Virus record (IMG/VR): IMGVR_UViG_3300046690_000455
Span: 1-28,927 of that record
Reading direction: 5' to 3' (one strand)
Source: a virus
Length of the DNA stretch: 28,927 bases
The position numbers were made by a program, and so were the translations under genes. Below the pieces are notes generated by a model. The model was given only the letters and a program-made list of their open reading frames with translations. It did not search any database and had not been told where the DNA came from. Positions 8,793 through 17,141 of the stretch are shown in pieces. Position 1 is the first letter of the stretch; each line of letters begins with the position of its first letter.

Positions 8793-9581
8793 CTATGCAG
8801 AGCTGATGGTGTAACTGTCGGCGTCGACGAAGACCGCTGTCGCTGCTGTGATTTCGAACGTGGTGTCGTCCAGCATCTCGATGACGTCGAACGGCGCCGT
8901 TGCGGTCCACGTTCCATCGCCGTTGTCCACGATCGTGAGTGTGGGGATCGTGTCGAATATGGCGAGCAGATCAACGAAGCTCGGAAGGCTGGCCGAAACC
9001 GAATCTGTACCGTAAAGAGTGTCCTCGAGCAGCGAAAGAACTGACGGGTCGGTAGAGCGCGAGTCGACGATGACATGCGCGAACGGCTTGTAGTCGGCTA
9101 CCGCCGGAGGCTTCGTCGTGATCTTCCAGCTGAAGTCGCTCAAGCTGGTCGTCTCGGAGAGGGTCCCGTTCGTTCGTGTCGTCGGAGAAGCGAGAGCGTT
9201 GTAGACGAGATGAATCTTGTAGCCGAAGTTATCCGACTGGTCGTTCCCGATCATCGTCCGGTAGGAAAGGCCGAAAGACTTCCGTCGCTGCTGAGTTACA
9301 AACAATCCAGAACGAGGTTCGGCAGTCCCATCGCATGCCGAGAACTCGTCAGGGTAGGTGAAGGCGGTGACCGTGGCCTCGTACTCCTCAGAGGCCGGGT
9401 TGTTCAAGTACTTGTAGCCGTCTATGTAGAACGGCGTCGGGTCCCCACCGGTAGGGCTTTCGTTGACGGATGTCAGACCGTTCCATGGGACGCCGGCTTG
9501 GCCGTCGAGGTAGAAAACTCCTCGGTCAACGCCTGCTTCATAGAGGCGTGTTCCCGGGTCACCCCAACTGATTCTTGCCAC
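8793..9581 (-). CDS. Major tail protein paralogue (second copy)
   Basis: A 262-aa protein clearly homologous to the major tail protein encoded at 10166-11035. Shared blocks include the start (ISWGDPGTRLYEAGVDRGV vs [19 protein letters not shown]), [25 protein letters not shown]-x-EP, RK-x-FGLSYRT, [34 protein letters not shown] and the LEDxLYGT segment near residue 200. The C-terminus differs: it ends in an aspartate-rich beta domain with DNGDGTW rather than the Ig-like module. The GTG start follows GAGGAGGA by seven bases. Codons are mixed at the third position, unlike the nearly all G/C-ending codons of copy 1, which suggests lower expression. It may be a minor tube subunit, a special ring, or a redundant copy. 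Confidence 0.85.
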   Translation of the reverse strand: MARISWGDPGTRLYEAGVDRGVFYLDGQAGVPWNGLTSVNESPTGGDPTPFYIDGYKYLNNPASEEYEATVTAFTYPDEFSACDGTAEPRSGLFVTQQRRKSFGLSYRTMIGNDQSDNFGYKIHLVYNALASPTTRTNGTLSETTSLSDFSWKITTKPPAVADYKPFAHVIVDSRSTDPSVLSLLEDTLYGTDSVSASLPSFVDLLAIFDTIPTLTIVDNGDGTWTATAPFDVIEMLDDTTFEITAATAVFVDADSYTISSA

Positions 9582-9596
9582 GTTACGATCCTCCTC

Positions 9597-10136
9597 TCAT
9601 CCGGAAGTGCCCAACTGTGCTTTTCGCTGAGCGTTGAGTTCTCGGTTTCTCTGAGCGATTTCGGCCTTGGTCAGTTCCTTCGGCGGCGCGTTCTTCTGGT
9701 TGCAGACTCGAACAAGCGTCAGAAGACGATTCAGGTGCCAGTGCTGACACTCGAACGGGATTGTCAAAGCGATCAACCAGTAGTAGATGACTTCAGCAGT
9801 GATGATCTCGCGGTTCTCTTCCTGGCCATCATCTCTGAACCAGGTCGCGGTCATCTTCGCGTTGATGTACGCGTTGATCGCGTTGAGATTCTCGTCCGAG
9901 AGTTTGTCGAAAACTCCCGGAGGAACTCCAGGGGTGAGGGCCATCGCGGTGATGTACCACAATGTCTCTTCGGGGGTCTTAGCCTCTTTGCTGAGAAAAG
10001 GCTTTTCGAAGAATGACTCCCATTTTGACAGAGAGACCAGAGAGTGCTCTAGTTCGAGGGTGAAGAGCTCGGTTGGAACGAACTCGTTCGTCTCTTGGTT
10101 GAAACCTTCAGCCATAGGGACGTCGATGACGAGCAC
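9597..10136 (-). CDS. Tail assembly chaperone
   Basis: A 179-aa protein with the block [19 protein letters not shown], the segment [18 protein letters not shown], the stretch NAKMTATWF and the C-terminal block [15 protein letters not shown] followed by [15 protein letters not shown]. These are strongly conserved in tail assembly chaperones of many Gram-positive phages (lambda gpG-like role: keeping the tape measure soluble during tube assembly). The GTG start is set by AAGGAG eight bases upstream; the earlier in-frame region is a shadow of the major tail gene. A minus-one slip at the CGAAAAG near the end would add only 12 residues, so no long gpGT-like fusion is visible. The tape measure lies four genes further on. 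Confidence 0.8.
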   Translation of the reverse strand: MLVIDVPMAEGFNQETNEFVPTELFTLELEHSLVSLSKWESFFEKPFLSKEAKTPEETLWYITAMALTPGVPPGVFDKLSDENLNAINAYINAKMTATWFRDDGQEENREIITAEVIYYWLIALTIPFECQHWHLNRLLTLVRVCNQKNAPPKELTKAEIAQRNRELNAQRKAQLGTSG

Positions 10137-10165
10137 TCTCCGGTCTCCTTCCTGCCAGGCGGCTG

Positions 10166-11035
10166 TTAGTAGGTGAACAGCCAGTCGTTGTCGGTGGGCG
10201 TCGGGAACTTGTAGCCGGCGTTCGGCTCCGCGACGACGAGCTTGGTCTGGCCGGTCGTGAGGGTGACCGTGCCGGTGACGACCACGTCGTCGATGTAGTA
10301 GGTGATGCCGGTGACGGTCGGGATGGTGATGACGTGGGTGGACGAGTTGTAGGTCGGGGCCGTCGGCGTGGCGGTGGTGACGGTGCCGGCGAAGATCGCG
10401 AAGACCTCGGTGGGGGTGGGCAGAGACGGGTCGGTTCCGGTGGTCCCGTAGAGGAAGTCCTCGAGGGTGGCCAGAGCGGTGGCGTCGACCTTGGTCGAGT
10501 CGATCGTCATGCTGGCCGTCGGCTTGTGGCCCGGGACGTCGACCGGGGTGGTCGTCATGGACCAGCTGAGCTCGATGGCCGCCGGGTTGTCGTTGACGGT
10601 CGTGAAGTCCTTCTGCGACGGGGCCGCGAGGGCGCCGTACACCAGGTGGATCTTGTAGCCGAAGTCGGTGCCGTCGAGGTCGTTGCCCACGAGGGTGCGG
10701 TACGAGAGACCGAAGGTCTTGCGGGTCTGCTGGCCGATCGCGACGCCGGCCTCGGGCTCGTAGGTGCCATCGCACTGCCCGAACTCGTCGGGGTAGGTGT
10801 ACGCCGAGATGTCGGCTTCGAACTGCTCGACCGAGATGAGGTTGAGGTACTTGATGTTGTCGGCGTAGGTCGCCGTGGTGGTGGCGCCGGTCGGCTTCTC
10901 GGTGACCTTGGTGAGACCGTTCCAGCCGAAGCCGCTGTCGTAGACGCCGGCGCTGTTGGGGATGTACAGGACACCACGGTCGACACCGGTCTCGTATCGG
11001 CGTGTGCCGACAGCGTTCCAGGTGATCTTGCTCAC
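10166..11035 (-). CDS. Major tail protein (tail tube), copy 1, with Ig-like C-terminal module
   Basis: A 289-aa tail tube protein placed after the head-tail joining genes and before the chaperone. Residues 1-225 are the tube-forming domain, shared with the 262-aa paralogue downstream. Residues about 223-289 form a separate beta module ([18 protein letters not shown] ... [16 protein letters not shown] ... WLFTY) resembling the module at the end of the capsid protein. Such C-terminal domains decorate the tail exterior in related phages. The GTG start at 11035 has GAGGAG seven bases upstream. Almost every codon ends in C or G, much more biased than neighbouring minor genes, as expected for a very highly expressed structural gene. 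Confidence 0.9.
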   Translation of the reverse strand: MSKITWNAVGTRRYETGVDRGVLYIPNSAGVYDSGFGWNGLTKVTEKPTGATTTATYADNIKYLNLISVEQFEADISAYTYPDEFGQCDGTYEPEAGVAIGQQTRKTFGLSYRTLVGNDLDGTDFGYKIHLVYGALAAPSQKDFTTVNDNPAAIELSWSMTTTPVDVPGHKPTASMTIDSTKVDATALATLEDFLYGTTGTDPSLPTPTEVFAIFAGTVTTATPTAPTYNSSTHVITIPTVTGITYYIDDVVVTGTVTLTTGQTKLVVAEPNAGYKFPTPTDNDWLFTY

Positions 11036-11046
11036 TTTTGTGCTCC

Positions 11047-11352
11047 TCAGAAGTAGAGATTGAAGACGTCGTGGTTGAGGTTGCCCGCCACGAAGAACCG
11101 ATTGTGGAGACACATCGGCAATGCGGCGACCTTATCGGGAATCGGACTGTCCGGGTCCTGGTCGATCACGGTCACCTGGTAACGCTTGGTGTGGATGTAC
11201 GGCTTGTCGTCAGCGAACGTACTGACCGCGCTGTACCGTTGGTACACGATGCAGGGGTATTCCATTTGCACCCCGGTCGGAGGCTGGAAATATACATTTC
11301 CGCTTCCGAGAAGACCCTCAAGAAGTGTCTGCAGTTCAAGCCTTTGGCCCAT
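11047..11352 (-). CDS. Tail terminator / tail completion-like protein
   Basis: A 101-aa protein with segments [53 protein letters not shown] and [10 protein letters not shown]. This pattern is well conserved in a family of small proteins encoded between the head closure and major tail genes in Gram-positive phages, where the tail terminator is expected. The ATG at 11352 follows GGAGG by eight bases; a GTG nine bases further upstream overlaps that ribosome site and is less likely. It overlaps the end of the preceding gene by 17 bp. Function is inferred from family and position. Confidence 0.7.
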   Translation of the reverse strand: MGQRLELQTLLEGLLGSGNVYFQPPTGVQMEYPCIVYQRYSAVSTFADDKPYIHTKRYQVTVIDQDPDSPIPDKVAALPMCLHNRFFVAGNLNHDVFNLYF

Positions 11353-11665
11353 TGTAGACACCTCCGAGGCTCAATAGCAGACGGGGACTCCGCACTTCGA
11401 CGTCCGTGACTGTCCACAGAGTCCCCATCCACTCAACATACCTTATGGCAAAGAAACGTTCGTTGGCGTACGCGTCGGCGACGATGGATATGGAGTTGTT
11501 GACGGTCAGATCGTCATTGACTTTCGTCCCGTCATGCAATTGACGGGTGTTCCGAACAACATCGCCGTAATACGCAACTTCGGTGATGCTGTCTTTCCAC
11601 ACACCAGGTGCAGACTCCACTGATTCGCCGTATCCCACCTTTCCGTAGAACCTTGTCGTTGCCAT
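11336..11665 (-). CDS. Head closure / head-tail connector-like protein
   Basis: A 109-aa protein beginning MATTRFYGKVGYGESVESAP, then WKDSITEVAYYGDVVRN, NNSISIVADAYANERFFAIRYVEWMG and [22 protein letters not shown]. The small beta-barrel-like layout and the VEWMGTLWTVTDVEV block fit head closure proteins, which plug the connector after DNA packaging. It lies directly after the capsid gene, the expected place. The ATG at 11665 follows GGAGGCG, which overlaps the end of the capsid gene; an upstream in-frame ATG would start within the capsid gene and is not favoured. Confidence 0.7.
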   Translation of the reverse strand: MATTRFYGKVGYGESVESAPGVWKDSITEVAYYGDVVRNTRQLHDGTKVNDDLTVNNSISIVADAYANERFFAIRYVEWMGTLWTVTDVEVRSPRLLLSLGGVYNGPKA

Positions 11666-11673
11666 GGCGTCTA

Positions 11674-13692
11674 TTACGCCTCCGGCATGTGGAACGTCCA
11701 CTGGACGGTGAGACCGTCGGTCTCGAAGAAGTACCCGGACGCCGGGTGGGCCTCGACCACGAGGGTCTGGTCCGAGGTGAGAGCGGTCTGGGCGCCGGCG
11801 GTGAGAGTGGCGCCAGTGACGTTGTTCTTGTAGACCACGCCGGTCTGGGTCGGGATGGTGGCGACGCCCGTGGAGGTGACGAATGTCGGGGCGACCGGAG
11901 AGACCAGGACGTTGCCGGAGGCGGTGCTCCAGACGACCAGGGCCGACTTGGGGACCGTCAGGGCGCCCGAGATGCGGGTCTCCCAGAGGTACTTGTACTG
12001 GTTGTAGTCGATGTCGAAGAAGTCGAAGAGGTTGACCTCGCCGCCCTTGTTCGCGCCGATGTTGTAGTCCGACAGGTTGACGATGATGCCGAACAGAGTC
12101 GGCATGGTCTCCATGACCTCGACTGCGACGATCTTGTCGACCATCAGGTACAGTGCCAGCTCCTCGGGGCTGTTCCAGTACCGCCGGTTCATGCCGTCCT
12201 TGACCAGCAGCAGCGACGTGAGGGTCGGGAGCGTGGTGTAGAAGGTCGGCCGGCCGCTGCCCTTGTAGTGGCGCATCGAGCGGAGGATGGCCTCGGCGAC
12301 CTCCAGCATGGAGGAGTTCGAGTCGCCCACGTTGACGTAGACGTCGGTCTTGAAGATCTCGTGCTCGTTGACGATGGAACGGATGCCGTCGCCGCTGGTG
12401 GCGCCCATCGGGTCCTTGACCTTGTCAGGGTCGTCGATCGCACGACCGTCGCCGATGAGGATCGCGCGGGCGATTTCCTCCCGGCCCATGACGGACATCT
12501 CGCCCTTCATCCACGACACGACCTCGAAGTCGGTGATGTCGATGATGTCGTCGCGGTTGAGCTTCTGCTTCTTGTAGATCGTGGTCGGGTCGGTGGTGCG
12601 CTTGGAGACCGAGAACCACTCCTCCTTCTTGAAGTTGCCGGTGATGTAACCACGGGCTCGGGCCTCGTCCATGGTGATGTCGGCCACGATCGTCCGGACA
12701 CGGGAGAAGGGGGTCTTGCTGGTGTTGTCGAGGACGCCCTGGACCCACTCCATGCGCCGCGTGAGGAACTGCGGCGTGTTGGTGAGGTTCTGGTAGTTCG
12801 GGAAGAGGATGTCGATGGGCTCGATGCCGTGGGCCAGGGCGTAGTTGTCGACCTCGGCCTTCAGGGACGACTTGTTCTTGACCGCCGAAGCGAAGATCCC
12901 CTCGACGTCGGCGTGGGAGAGCTCGTGCTTCTTGGGGCCGGCGTTCTGGTCGGTCTGGTCGAACACGTTGCGCGTCACGGGGGTTCCTTCCTTGTGGCTG
13001 AGGTCGTCCTCGCCGGGCTTGTTGGTGTCGGAGTGCTCGGCGGGCTCGCCGTCCTTCTTGTCGTCGGCCACACCCTTGGCGGCGTCGTTGTCGCCGTCTC
13101 CGTCGGGGTCCTGGGCCGTCTTGACGGCTTCCTCGACGATGTGGGCGACAACGTCCTGCTCGTCCGGGGTCAGCGAGTTCCAGAAGTCCTCGATCGACGG
13201 CTCTGTGGAGTTGTCGACGACGTCCGCCGCGTGGAAGAGCTCGGCGCCGGTGTAGATGACCGCCTCGTCGTCCAGCTCTTCGAGGCCACCGTCACTGTGA
13301 CGGATGTTGACGAAGTCGATCTTCGCGCCCTTGTTGGCGCCGGCGAGAACGAGGCTGACTTCGCAGATCTGACCGTGGAAGACGTTCTTGTCGCCCTTCT
13401 CCACGAGCTGATTCGCGAAGATCGACATGGCGTTGATGTCGCCGTGTTCGACCTGCAGCTTGACGTTCTGGCCGGCGGGCGTGGAGTTGAAATAGCCGTC
13501 GGCGCGCACACCCTCGGCCATGTGCTTGAGGATCGCGTAGCCGAGAACGTTCGTCGGGTCGTTGTGTCCGTGCTGCCAGACAAGCGGAACCTGCTGGCCG
13601 TCCATGTGCTTGAACGCGTCCGGCATGATGGTCCGACCATCGGAGCACTTGAGGTTGGCCTTCGTGGCCCAGCCACTGAAATCAGGTTCCAT
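11674..13692 (-). CDS. Prohead protease-major capsid protein fusion with C-terminal Ig-like module
   Basis: A 672-aa protein. Residues 1-150 match the HK97-type prohead serine protease: VPLVWQHGHND with likely catalytic His41, and HGQICEVSLVLAGANKGA with likely nucleophile Ser113. Residues about 165-260 are acidic and low-complexity (DPDGDGDNDAA, EHSDTNKPGEDD), like a scaffold (delta) domain. Residues about 265-590 look like the HK97-fold capsid protein (RVRTIVADITMDEARARGYI, TDFEVVSWMKGEMS, TLPTLTSLLLVKDGMN). Residues about 595-672 form a beta module related to that of major tail protein 1. The ATG follows GGGAGGAAAC and overlaps the portal gene by 11 bp. Codons are strongly G/C-ending, fitting high expression. 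Protease, scaffold and shell in one chain is known in some phages; cleavage sites cannot be placed. Confidence 0.9.
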   Translation of the reverse strand: MEPDFSGWATKANLKCSDGRTIMPDAFKHMDGQQVPLVWQHGHNDPTNVLGYAILKHMAEGVRADGYFNSTPAGQNVKLQVEHGDINAMSIFANQLVEKGDKNVFHGQICEVSLVLAGANKGAKIDFVNIRHSDGGLEELDDEAVIYTGAELFHAADVVDNSTEPSIEDFWNSLTPDEQDVVAHIVEEAVKTAQDPDGDGDNDAAKGVADDKKDGEPAEHSDTNKPGEDDLSHKEGTPVTRNVFDQTDQNAGPKKHELSHADVEGIFASAVKNKSSLKAEVDNYALAHGIEPIDILFPNYQNLTNTPQFLTRRMEWVQGVLDNTSKTPFSRVRTIVADITMDEARARGYITGNFKKEEWFSVSKRTTDPTTIYKKQKLNRDDIIDITDFEVVSWMKGEMSVMGREEIARAILIGDGRAIDDPDKVKDPMGATSGDGIRSIVNEHEIFKTDVYVNVGDSNSSMLEVAEAILRSMRHYKGSGRPTFYTTLPTLTSLLLVKDGMNRRYWNSPEELALYLMVDKIVAVEVMETMPTLFGIIVNLSDYNIGANKGGEVNLFDFFDIDYNQYKYLWETRISGALTVPKSALVVWSTASGNVLVSPVAPTFVTSTGVATIPTQTGVVYKNNVTGATLTAGAQTALTSDQTLVVEAHPASGYFFETDGLTVQWTFHMPEA

Positions 13693-14977
13693 TTTGACTG
13701 TTTCCTCCCGTCCTGGTGAGTTGTGGTATTGGGCGTGTCGGCTGTCGGTCGCTCGGTGGGAACGGCTGTCGAGGTGGCGGCTGCAACGGCGGCGCCGTCG
13801 GCATGTTGCTGTTCTGGAGCTTGTCGGCCTTCGCGTCCTTCGACGGCTTGAAGCCGATCCCCTGACGGATCTCGTTCGGGGTGAGGATCTCGTTTCTGGA
13901 CAGCATGTCGGCGATCTTGGCTATCTCGCTGAGAGGAACGAGAGCGAACGGGTCCTTGAAGTACGTGATGGACTGACCTTGGGTCCTAGCCGTCTTGGTG
14001 AGGAACGTAGCCCTCATGGCTTCGGCGATGGCTCGAAGAATCGGTTCGACCGTACGAGAGTTGTAGTTGATCATGGTCTTCTCGTCGGCGGTGCCGTTCA
14101 TGATCGAGTCTGTGATCCCGAGCTGGCTGTACAGCATGTCAGTCAGGTACTGGATCTGACCGAGAAGATTGTTCTCGGCCGGCCTGTTGAGCTGAGTGAC
14201 CTTCTCGGTTCCGTCGGTGTAGGCGATGCCATACTGGCTGCCCTTGAGCTGGAACTCGACGTCCTTCCGTCGCTGTTCCGCCTGCTTCCGTCGGGCCTCA
14301 GACTTGATGACGTACGGAAGCTGGATGATCAGGTCGAGCTTGCCGGAACTGGAGGCCTCGTCGACGGCGTCCAGCATGTTGAGCTTTCGCGTCAATCGCT
14401 GGAATGTCGAGTTCGGCTCGTTCATGACGTCGTAGAGCGGATTCTCCACGACTGCGACAAGGCTTTTCGGAAGAGTGATCTGCTCTCGGAAGCCCTTCGC
14501 CTGGTTGTAGAGACTGACTCGGACGTGCTCGGGGAACCACGCAACGACTTCGGCGGCTCGCATCGTCAGGATGTCGTACGAGTTGGAGTTGGTCGGATCG
14601 CTCGTGGTGTCGACCGGAACGATGGCCACGACTCCCTTGTCGAACATGACTCGAACGACGTCCTGTCGGAACTGCTGAGCCGCTTGATCGACGTTCGCCT
14701 TCACGGTAAGACATTCGTTCAAACCGCTGTCGATGTCCTCGACATAGCGCCCGTCCTTGTCGTTCCGAACATGACAAAGCTGAATCGACGCTACATCGAG
14801 ACTCATCCTTGTGAGGATCGACGAAAGCATCGACCGCTCGTTCGTGTAAGTGAGACGCGTTCGGTCCGGCCGCACGCCGAAAGTAGATCCGGCGGCATAA
14901 CTCTGTCGTTGCTGGTAGTTCTCGTCCCAGTTATTGAACGCGTTCCACGCGTGCCTGATAAATGAACGCACTCCCAT
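13682..14977 (-). CDS. Portal protein
   Basis: A 431-aa protein lying between the large terminase and the capsid gene. It has the SPP1/HK97-like portal pattern: an N-terminal arm, RSMLSSILTRMSLDVASIQL, the mid-protein beta wing with LPKSLVAVVENPLYDVMNEP, a helical stem region with LLGQIQYLTDMLYSQLGI followed by DSIMNGTADEKTMINYNSRT, and the C-terminal LSRNEILTPNEIRQGIGFKP, a very characteristic portal segment. The last 40 residues are rich in Pro, Gln and Arg (PPLQPPPRQPFPPS), probably disordered. The portal forms the dodecameric vertex ring through which DNA is packaged. The ATG is preceded by GGAAAGGGGGTGA. Confidence 0.9.
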   Translation of the reverse strand: MGVRSFIRHAWNAFNNWDENYQQRQSYAAGSTFGVRPDRTRLTYTNERSMLSSILTRMSLDVASIQLCHVRNDKDGRYVEDIDSGLNECLTVKANVDQAAQQFRQDVVRVMFDKGVVAIVPVDTTSDPTNSNSYDILTMRAAEVVAWFPEHVRVSLYNQAKGFREQITLPKSLVAVVENPLYDVMNEPNSTFQRLTRKLNMLDAVDEASSSGKLDLIIQLPYVIKSEARRKQAEQRRKDVEFQLKGSQYGIAYTDGTEKVTQLNRPAENNLLGQIQYLTDMLYSQLGITDSIMNGTADEKTMINYNSRTVEPILRAIAEAMRATFLTKTARTQGQSITYFKDPFALVPLSEIAKIADMLSRNEILTPNEIRQGIGFKPSKDAKADKLQNSNMPTAPPLQPPPRQPFPPSDRQPTRPIPQLTRTGGNSQNGT

Positions 14978-14996
14978 GTGTCACCCCCTTTCCTGG

Positions 14997-16739
14997 CTAT
15001 TCGAAGGCTTCCTTGTGGGCCTTGTAGGCAACGTACGCGTCCATCAACGCTGATACGTTGTCGATCTTCGCATCCTGTCGCTTCTTCAGAAGCTTCCGGT
15101 TGCCGTTCGTGTCCTCCATGGTGATGGCGTTGCCCATGGCGAACGTCATGAGTGCTTCGTCGAAGGCAAGCAAACGTTCTGCACTGAGGTTTTTGAGCTC
15201 TCCAAGCGGCACAGATTCCGTCTTGGCGCCCTGAATCACCTTCTCTATTCCGAATGGACCGTTCTCCGCTTCCCAGCGGCTTACGAACTCCTTCGCGTTG
15301 TACGGGTCAAAGCCAAGGGCACGGACGTCGTACTCCAGATCCTGGATATGTTGGTCCAGGTCGTCGTAGACCTCCATCATGTCAAGAACCGTGCCCTCAA
15401 GTACGTGAAGACTGCCCTCGCCGATAAACTCGTCGTACTTCTGACGCATGGCGCCAGGAAGCTTCATCAGAGTCAGCGAAGTGATGTAACTCCGGGTTTT
15501 GACCCCGAAACCATCGCGCAGGGGGAAGAGGAAGGTGAAGGCGCAGAAGTCATCGCCTTGGGAAAGGTCTGCACCCAGAGCACAAGGCATCTGCCAGAAC
15601 TCGCGTGTACGATGAGGTAGCGTCTCCTCGTACGTGAAGAAGTAGGTATAACCCTCCATCGGTATCCCGAAGCGCTTAGCCAGGATGTCGTTCCTCGAAG
15701 CCGGGGCTTTCTCGGCTCGCTCGACGTCGAGCTGGTACGTTTCATACGTAACCGTCTTCCCGAGGTTCGGATTCGCCTTTTGCCACATCGCCGGATCCGC
15801 GACTTCTTCCAGCTCGTCAAGCTTGTAGTGCCAGATCGAGATATGCGGCGCTGGGTAGTCTCCCTTGAGGATGCTGGCGAGTTCGAGCTTGATTGTGTCG
15901 CCGGAACCGTTTCGGACGGTACCCTCGGAGCTGATGGCGACGATCAGGTAGTCATCGAGCTTTGAGGCTCCCTGCTCGATCGCGCCGACGACGTCCTCGC
16001 GAATATCGCCGGATAGCCACTCGTCGATTGTAGAGATCTTCGGCCGCAGACCCTGCAATTTGTTGATGGCCATCGGGCGAACTTCGAGCAGGGAGCCAGT
16101 CAGGAAGTTCTCGACACCCTTCTTGGTCGAGGCCAGCTTCACCCGGTTCATCCGGGAACCAGTCGTGTTCTGAAGCGAGCCCTCGGTCAGAAACTTGAAC
16201 AAAGGGCCGCGGCTTCGAGTGATCGCGGTTCGGAACGGCGACATCACCTCGTCGGCTTGCTTCATGGTCGGCGCGGTGGTGATCTGGTGCGTCGTTGATG
16301 TGTCGACGTTCAGGAAATAGCTCTGTATGCACTCGGCGTACATCGACTTGGCCGCACCTCGGGCCACGATGAGGTACTGCTTCGTGGTCAGCCGCTTCTT
16401 GACCGTCTTGTTGACGTAGCTACCACCGTGGCCGTCCGGTCTCGGTTCGTAAACCTGTCGCTTGACGAAGTAGTACCAACCGAAGATCTGTTCAGCCCAG
16501 ACCTTGAAGGAAGGAAGCAGGTGGAGGTCGCTTCCGTCGGTGAGTGTCAGCTCCTTCTCGCAGTAGAGCATGAAGCCTTCGACGGCCCTGTCGTCGTAGT
16601 AGATGGTCGGGTTGGCGATGAGCGCGTCGATGCGGTTCATCTCCATCGAGATTTCCCGGTTCACAGGGATCTCGCCACGAACTACCGCGTCCCGAAACTG
16701 GCCGTAGTAGATTGGAGTTGCCGTATTCGATAGAGCCAT
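14997..16739 (-). CDS. Terminase large subunit
   Basis: A 580-aa packaging motor: N-terminal ATPase and C-terminal nuclease. A Walker A-like VARGAAKS is seen at 125-132 (Lys131, Ser132), a Walker B with acidic pair TIDE at 237-240 (Asp239, Glu240), and an adenine-contacting/C-motif region around 260-275 (LIVAISSEG). The nuclease domain begins with CALGADLSQGDDFCAF (Asp391 probable metal ligand) and continues with VRALGFDPYNA (Asp478). It belongs to the terminase_1/YmfN-like class. It cuts concatemeric DNA and drives it into the prohead through the portal encoded just downstream. The ATG at 16739 has GGGAGGG six bases upstream; a TTG six bases earlier falls against that ribosome site. Confidence 0.95.
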   Translation of the reverse strand: MALSNTATPIYYGQFRDAVVRGEIPVNREISMEMNRIDALIANPTIYYDDRAVEGFMLYCEKELTLTDGSDLHLLPSFKVWAEQIFGWYYFVKRQVYEPRPDGHGGSYVNKTVKKRLTTKQYLIVARGAAKSMYAECIQSYFLNVDTSTTHQITTAPTMKQADEVMSPFRTAITRSRGPLFKFLTEGSLQNTTGSRMNRVKLASTKKGVENFLTGSLLEVRPMAINKLQGLRPKISTIDEWLSGDIREDVVGAIEQGASKLDDYLIVAISSEGTVRNGSGDTIKLELASILKGDYPAPHISIWHYKLDELEEVADPAMWQKANPNLGKTVTYETYQLDVERAEKAPASRNDILAKRFGIPMEGYTYFFTYEETLPHRTREFWQMPCALGADLSQGDDFCAFTFLFPLRDGFGVKTRSYITSLTLMKLPGAMRQKYDEFIGEGSLHVLEGTVLDMMEVYDDLDQHIQDLEYDVRALGFDPYNAKEFVSRWEAENGPFGIEKVIQGAKTESVPLGELKNLSAERLLAFDEALMTFAMGNAITMEDTNGNRKLLKKRQDAKIDNVSALMDAYVAYKAHKEAFE

Positions 16740-16754
16740 CGCCAACCCTCCCTT

Positions 16755-17141
16755 CTAACTTGAGGCGACCTTCCTGATGACCTTCGTCGTGGTGTCGACC
16801 GTGCTGTGGATGTCGTTCAAGGTCTTGATCGCCGAGAGGGCCTTCTTGACGCGCTTGTGGCCCTTCTCGAACTTGTGGCCGCTGCCGACCAGCTCTCGGT
16901 GCTGCTTCTCCAGGTTCTTGCGCGTGATGATGTCCTGGAGTTCCTTGTTGGAAAGGGCCTTGAGGCCGCCTTCCTTGGCCTTGGAGCTGTGGGCCTCGAC
17001 GGTGGCGTGGTCCTCGGAAGCGGGGTGCGAGGGCGAAGAACGACGCTTACGAACGCCCCACTTCATGCCTCTGACGCCGTGATGAGACAGCACTCGTTCC
17101 ACCAAAGCGGCTCCGTCTATGACGTTGTCGGATCCGTCCAT
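16755..17141 (-). CDS. GMKWG-motif phage protein of unknown function
   Basis: A 128-aa basic protein. Near its start (residues about 18-32) it carries LSHHGVRGMKWGVRKRR, matching the HHGxxGMKWGxR motif found in many phage proteins near portal/MuF-type minor capsid genes and of undetermined function. The rest is charged and helical (LSNKELQDIITRKNLEKQH, KRVKKALSAIKTLND). The ATG at 17141 has GGGAGGGAGA directly upstream, so it is preferred to a longer in-frame ORF that starts at 17174. It overlaps the upstream connector gene by 25 bp and ends 15 bp before the large terminase. It could be a minor capsid or ejected protein (inference). Confidence 0.65.
   Translation of the reverse strand: MDGSDNVIDGAALVERVLSHHGVRGMKWGVRKRRSSPSHPASEDHATVEAHSSKAKEGGLKALSNKELQDIITRKNLEKQHRELVGSGHKFEKGHKRVKKALSAIKTLNDIHSTVDTTTKVIRKVASS

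Noticed and set aside
9597-10775. 392-aa minus-strand ORF
   Set aside because: Its first 213 residues are an Arg/His/Pro-rich shadow of major tail protein 1; the real chaperone starts at 10136.
11608-13719. 703-codon plus-strand ORF opposite the capsid gene, and similar long plus-strand ORFs at 1856-3517, 18945-20603 and 22306-24201
   Set aside because: They are antisense to genes with clear family matches, have biased low-complexity composition and arise from the GC-rich third positions of the minus-strand codons.
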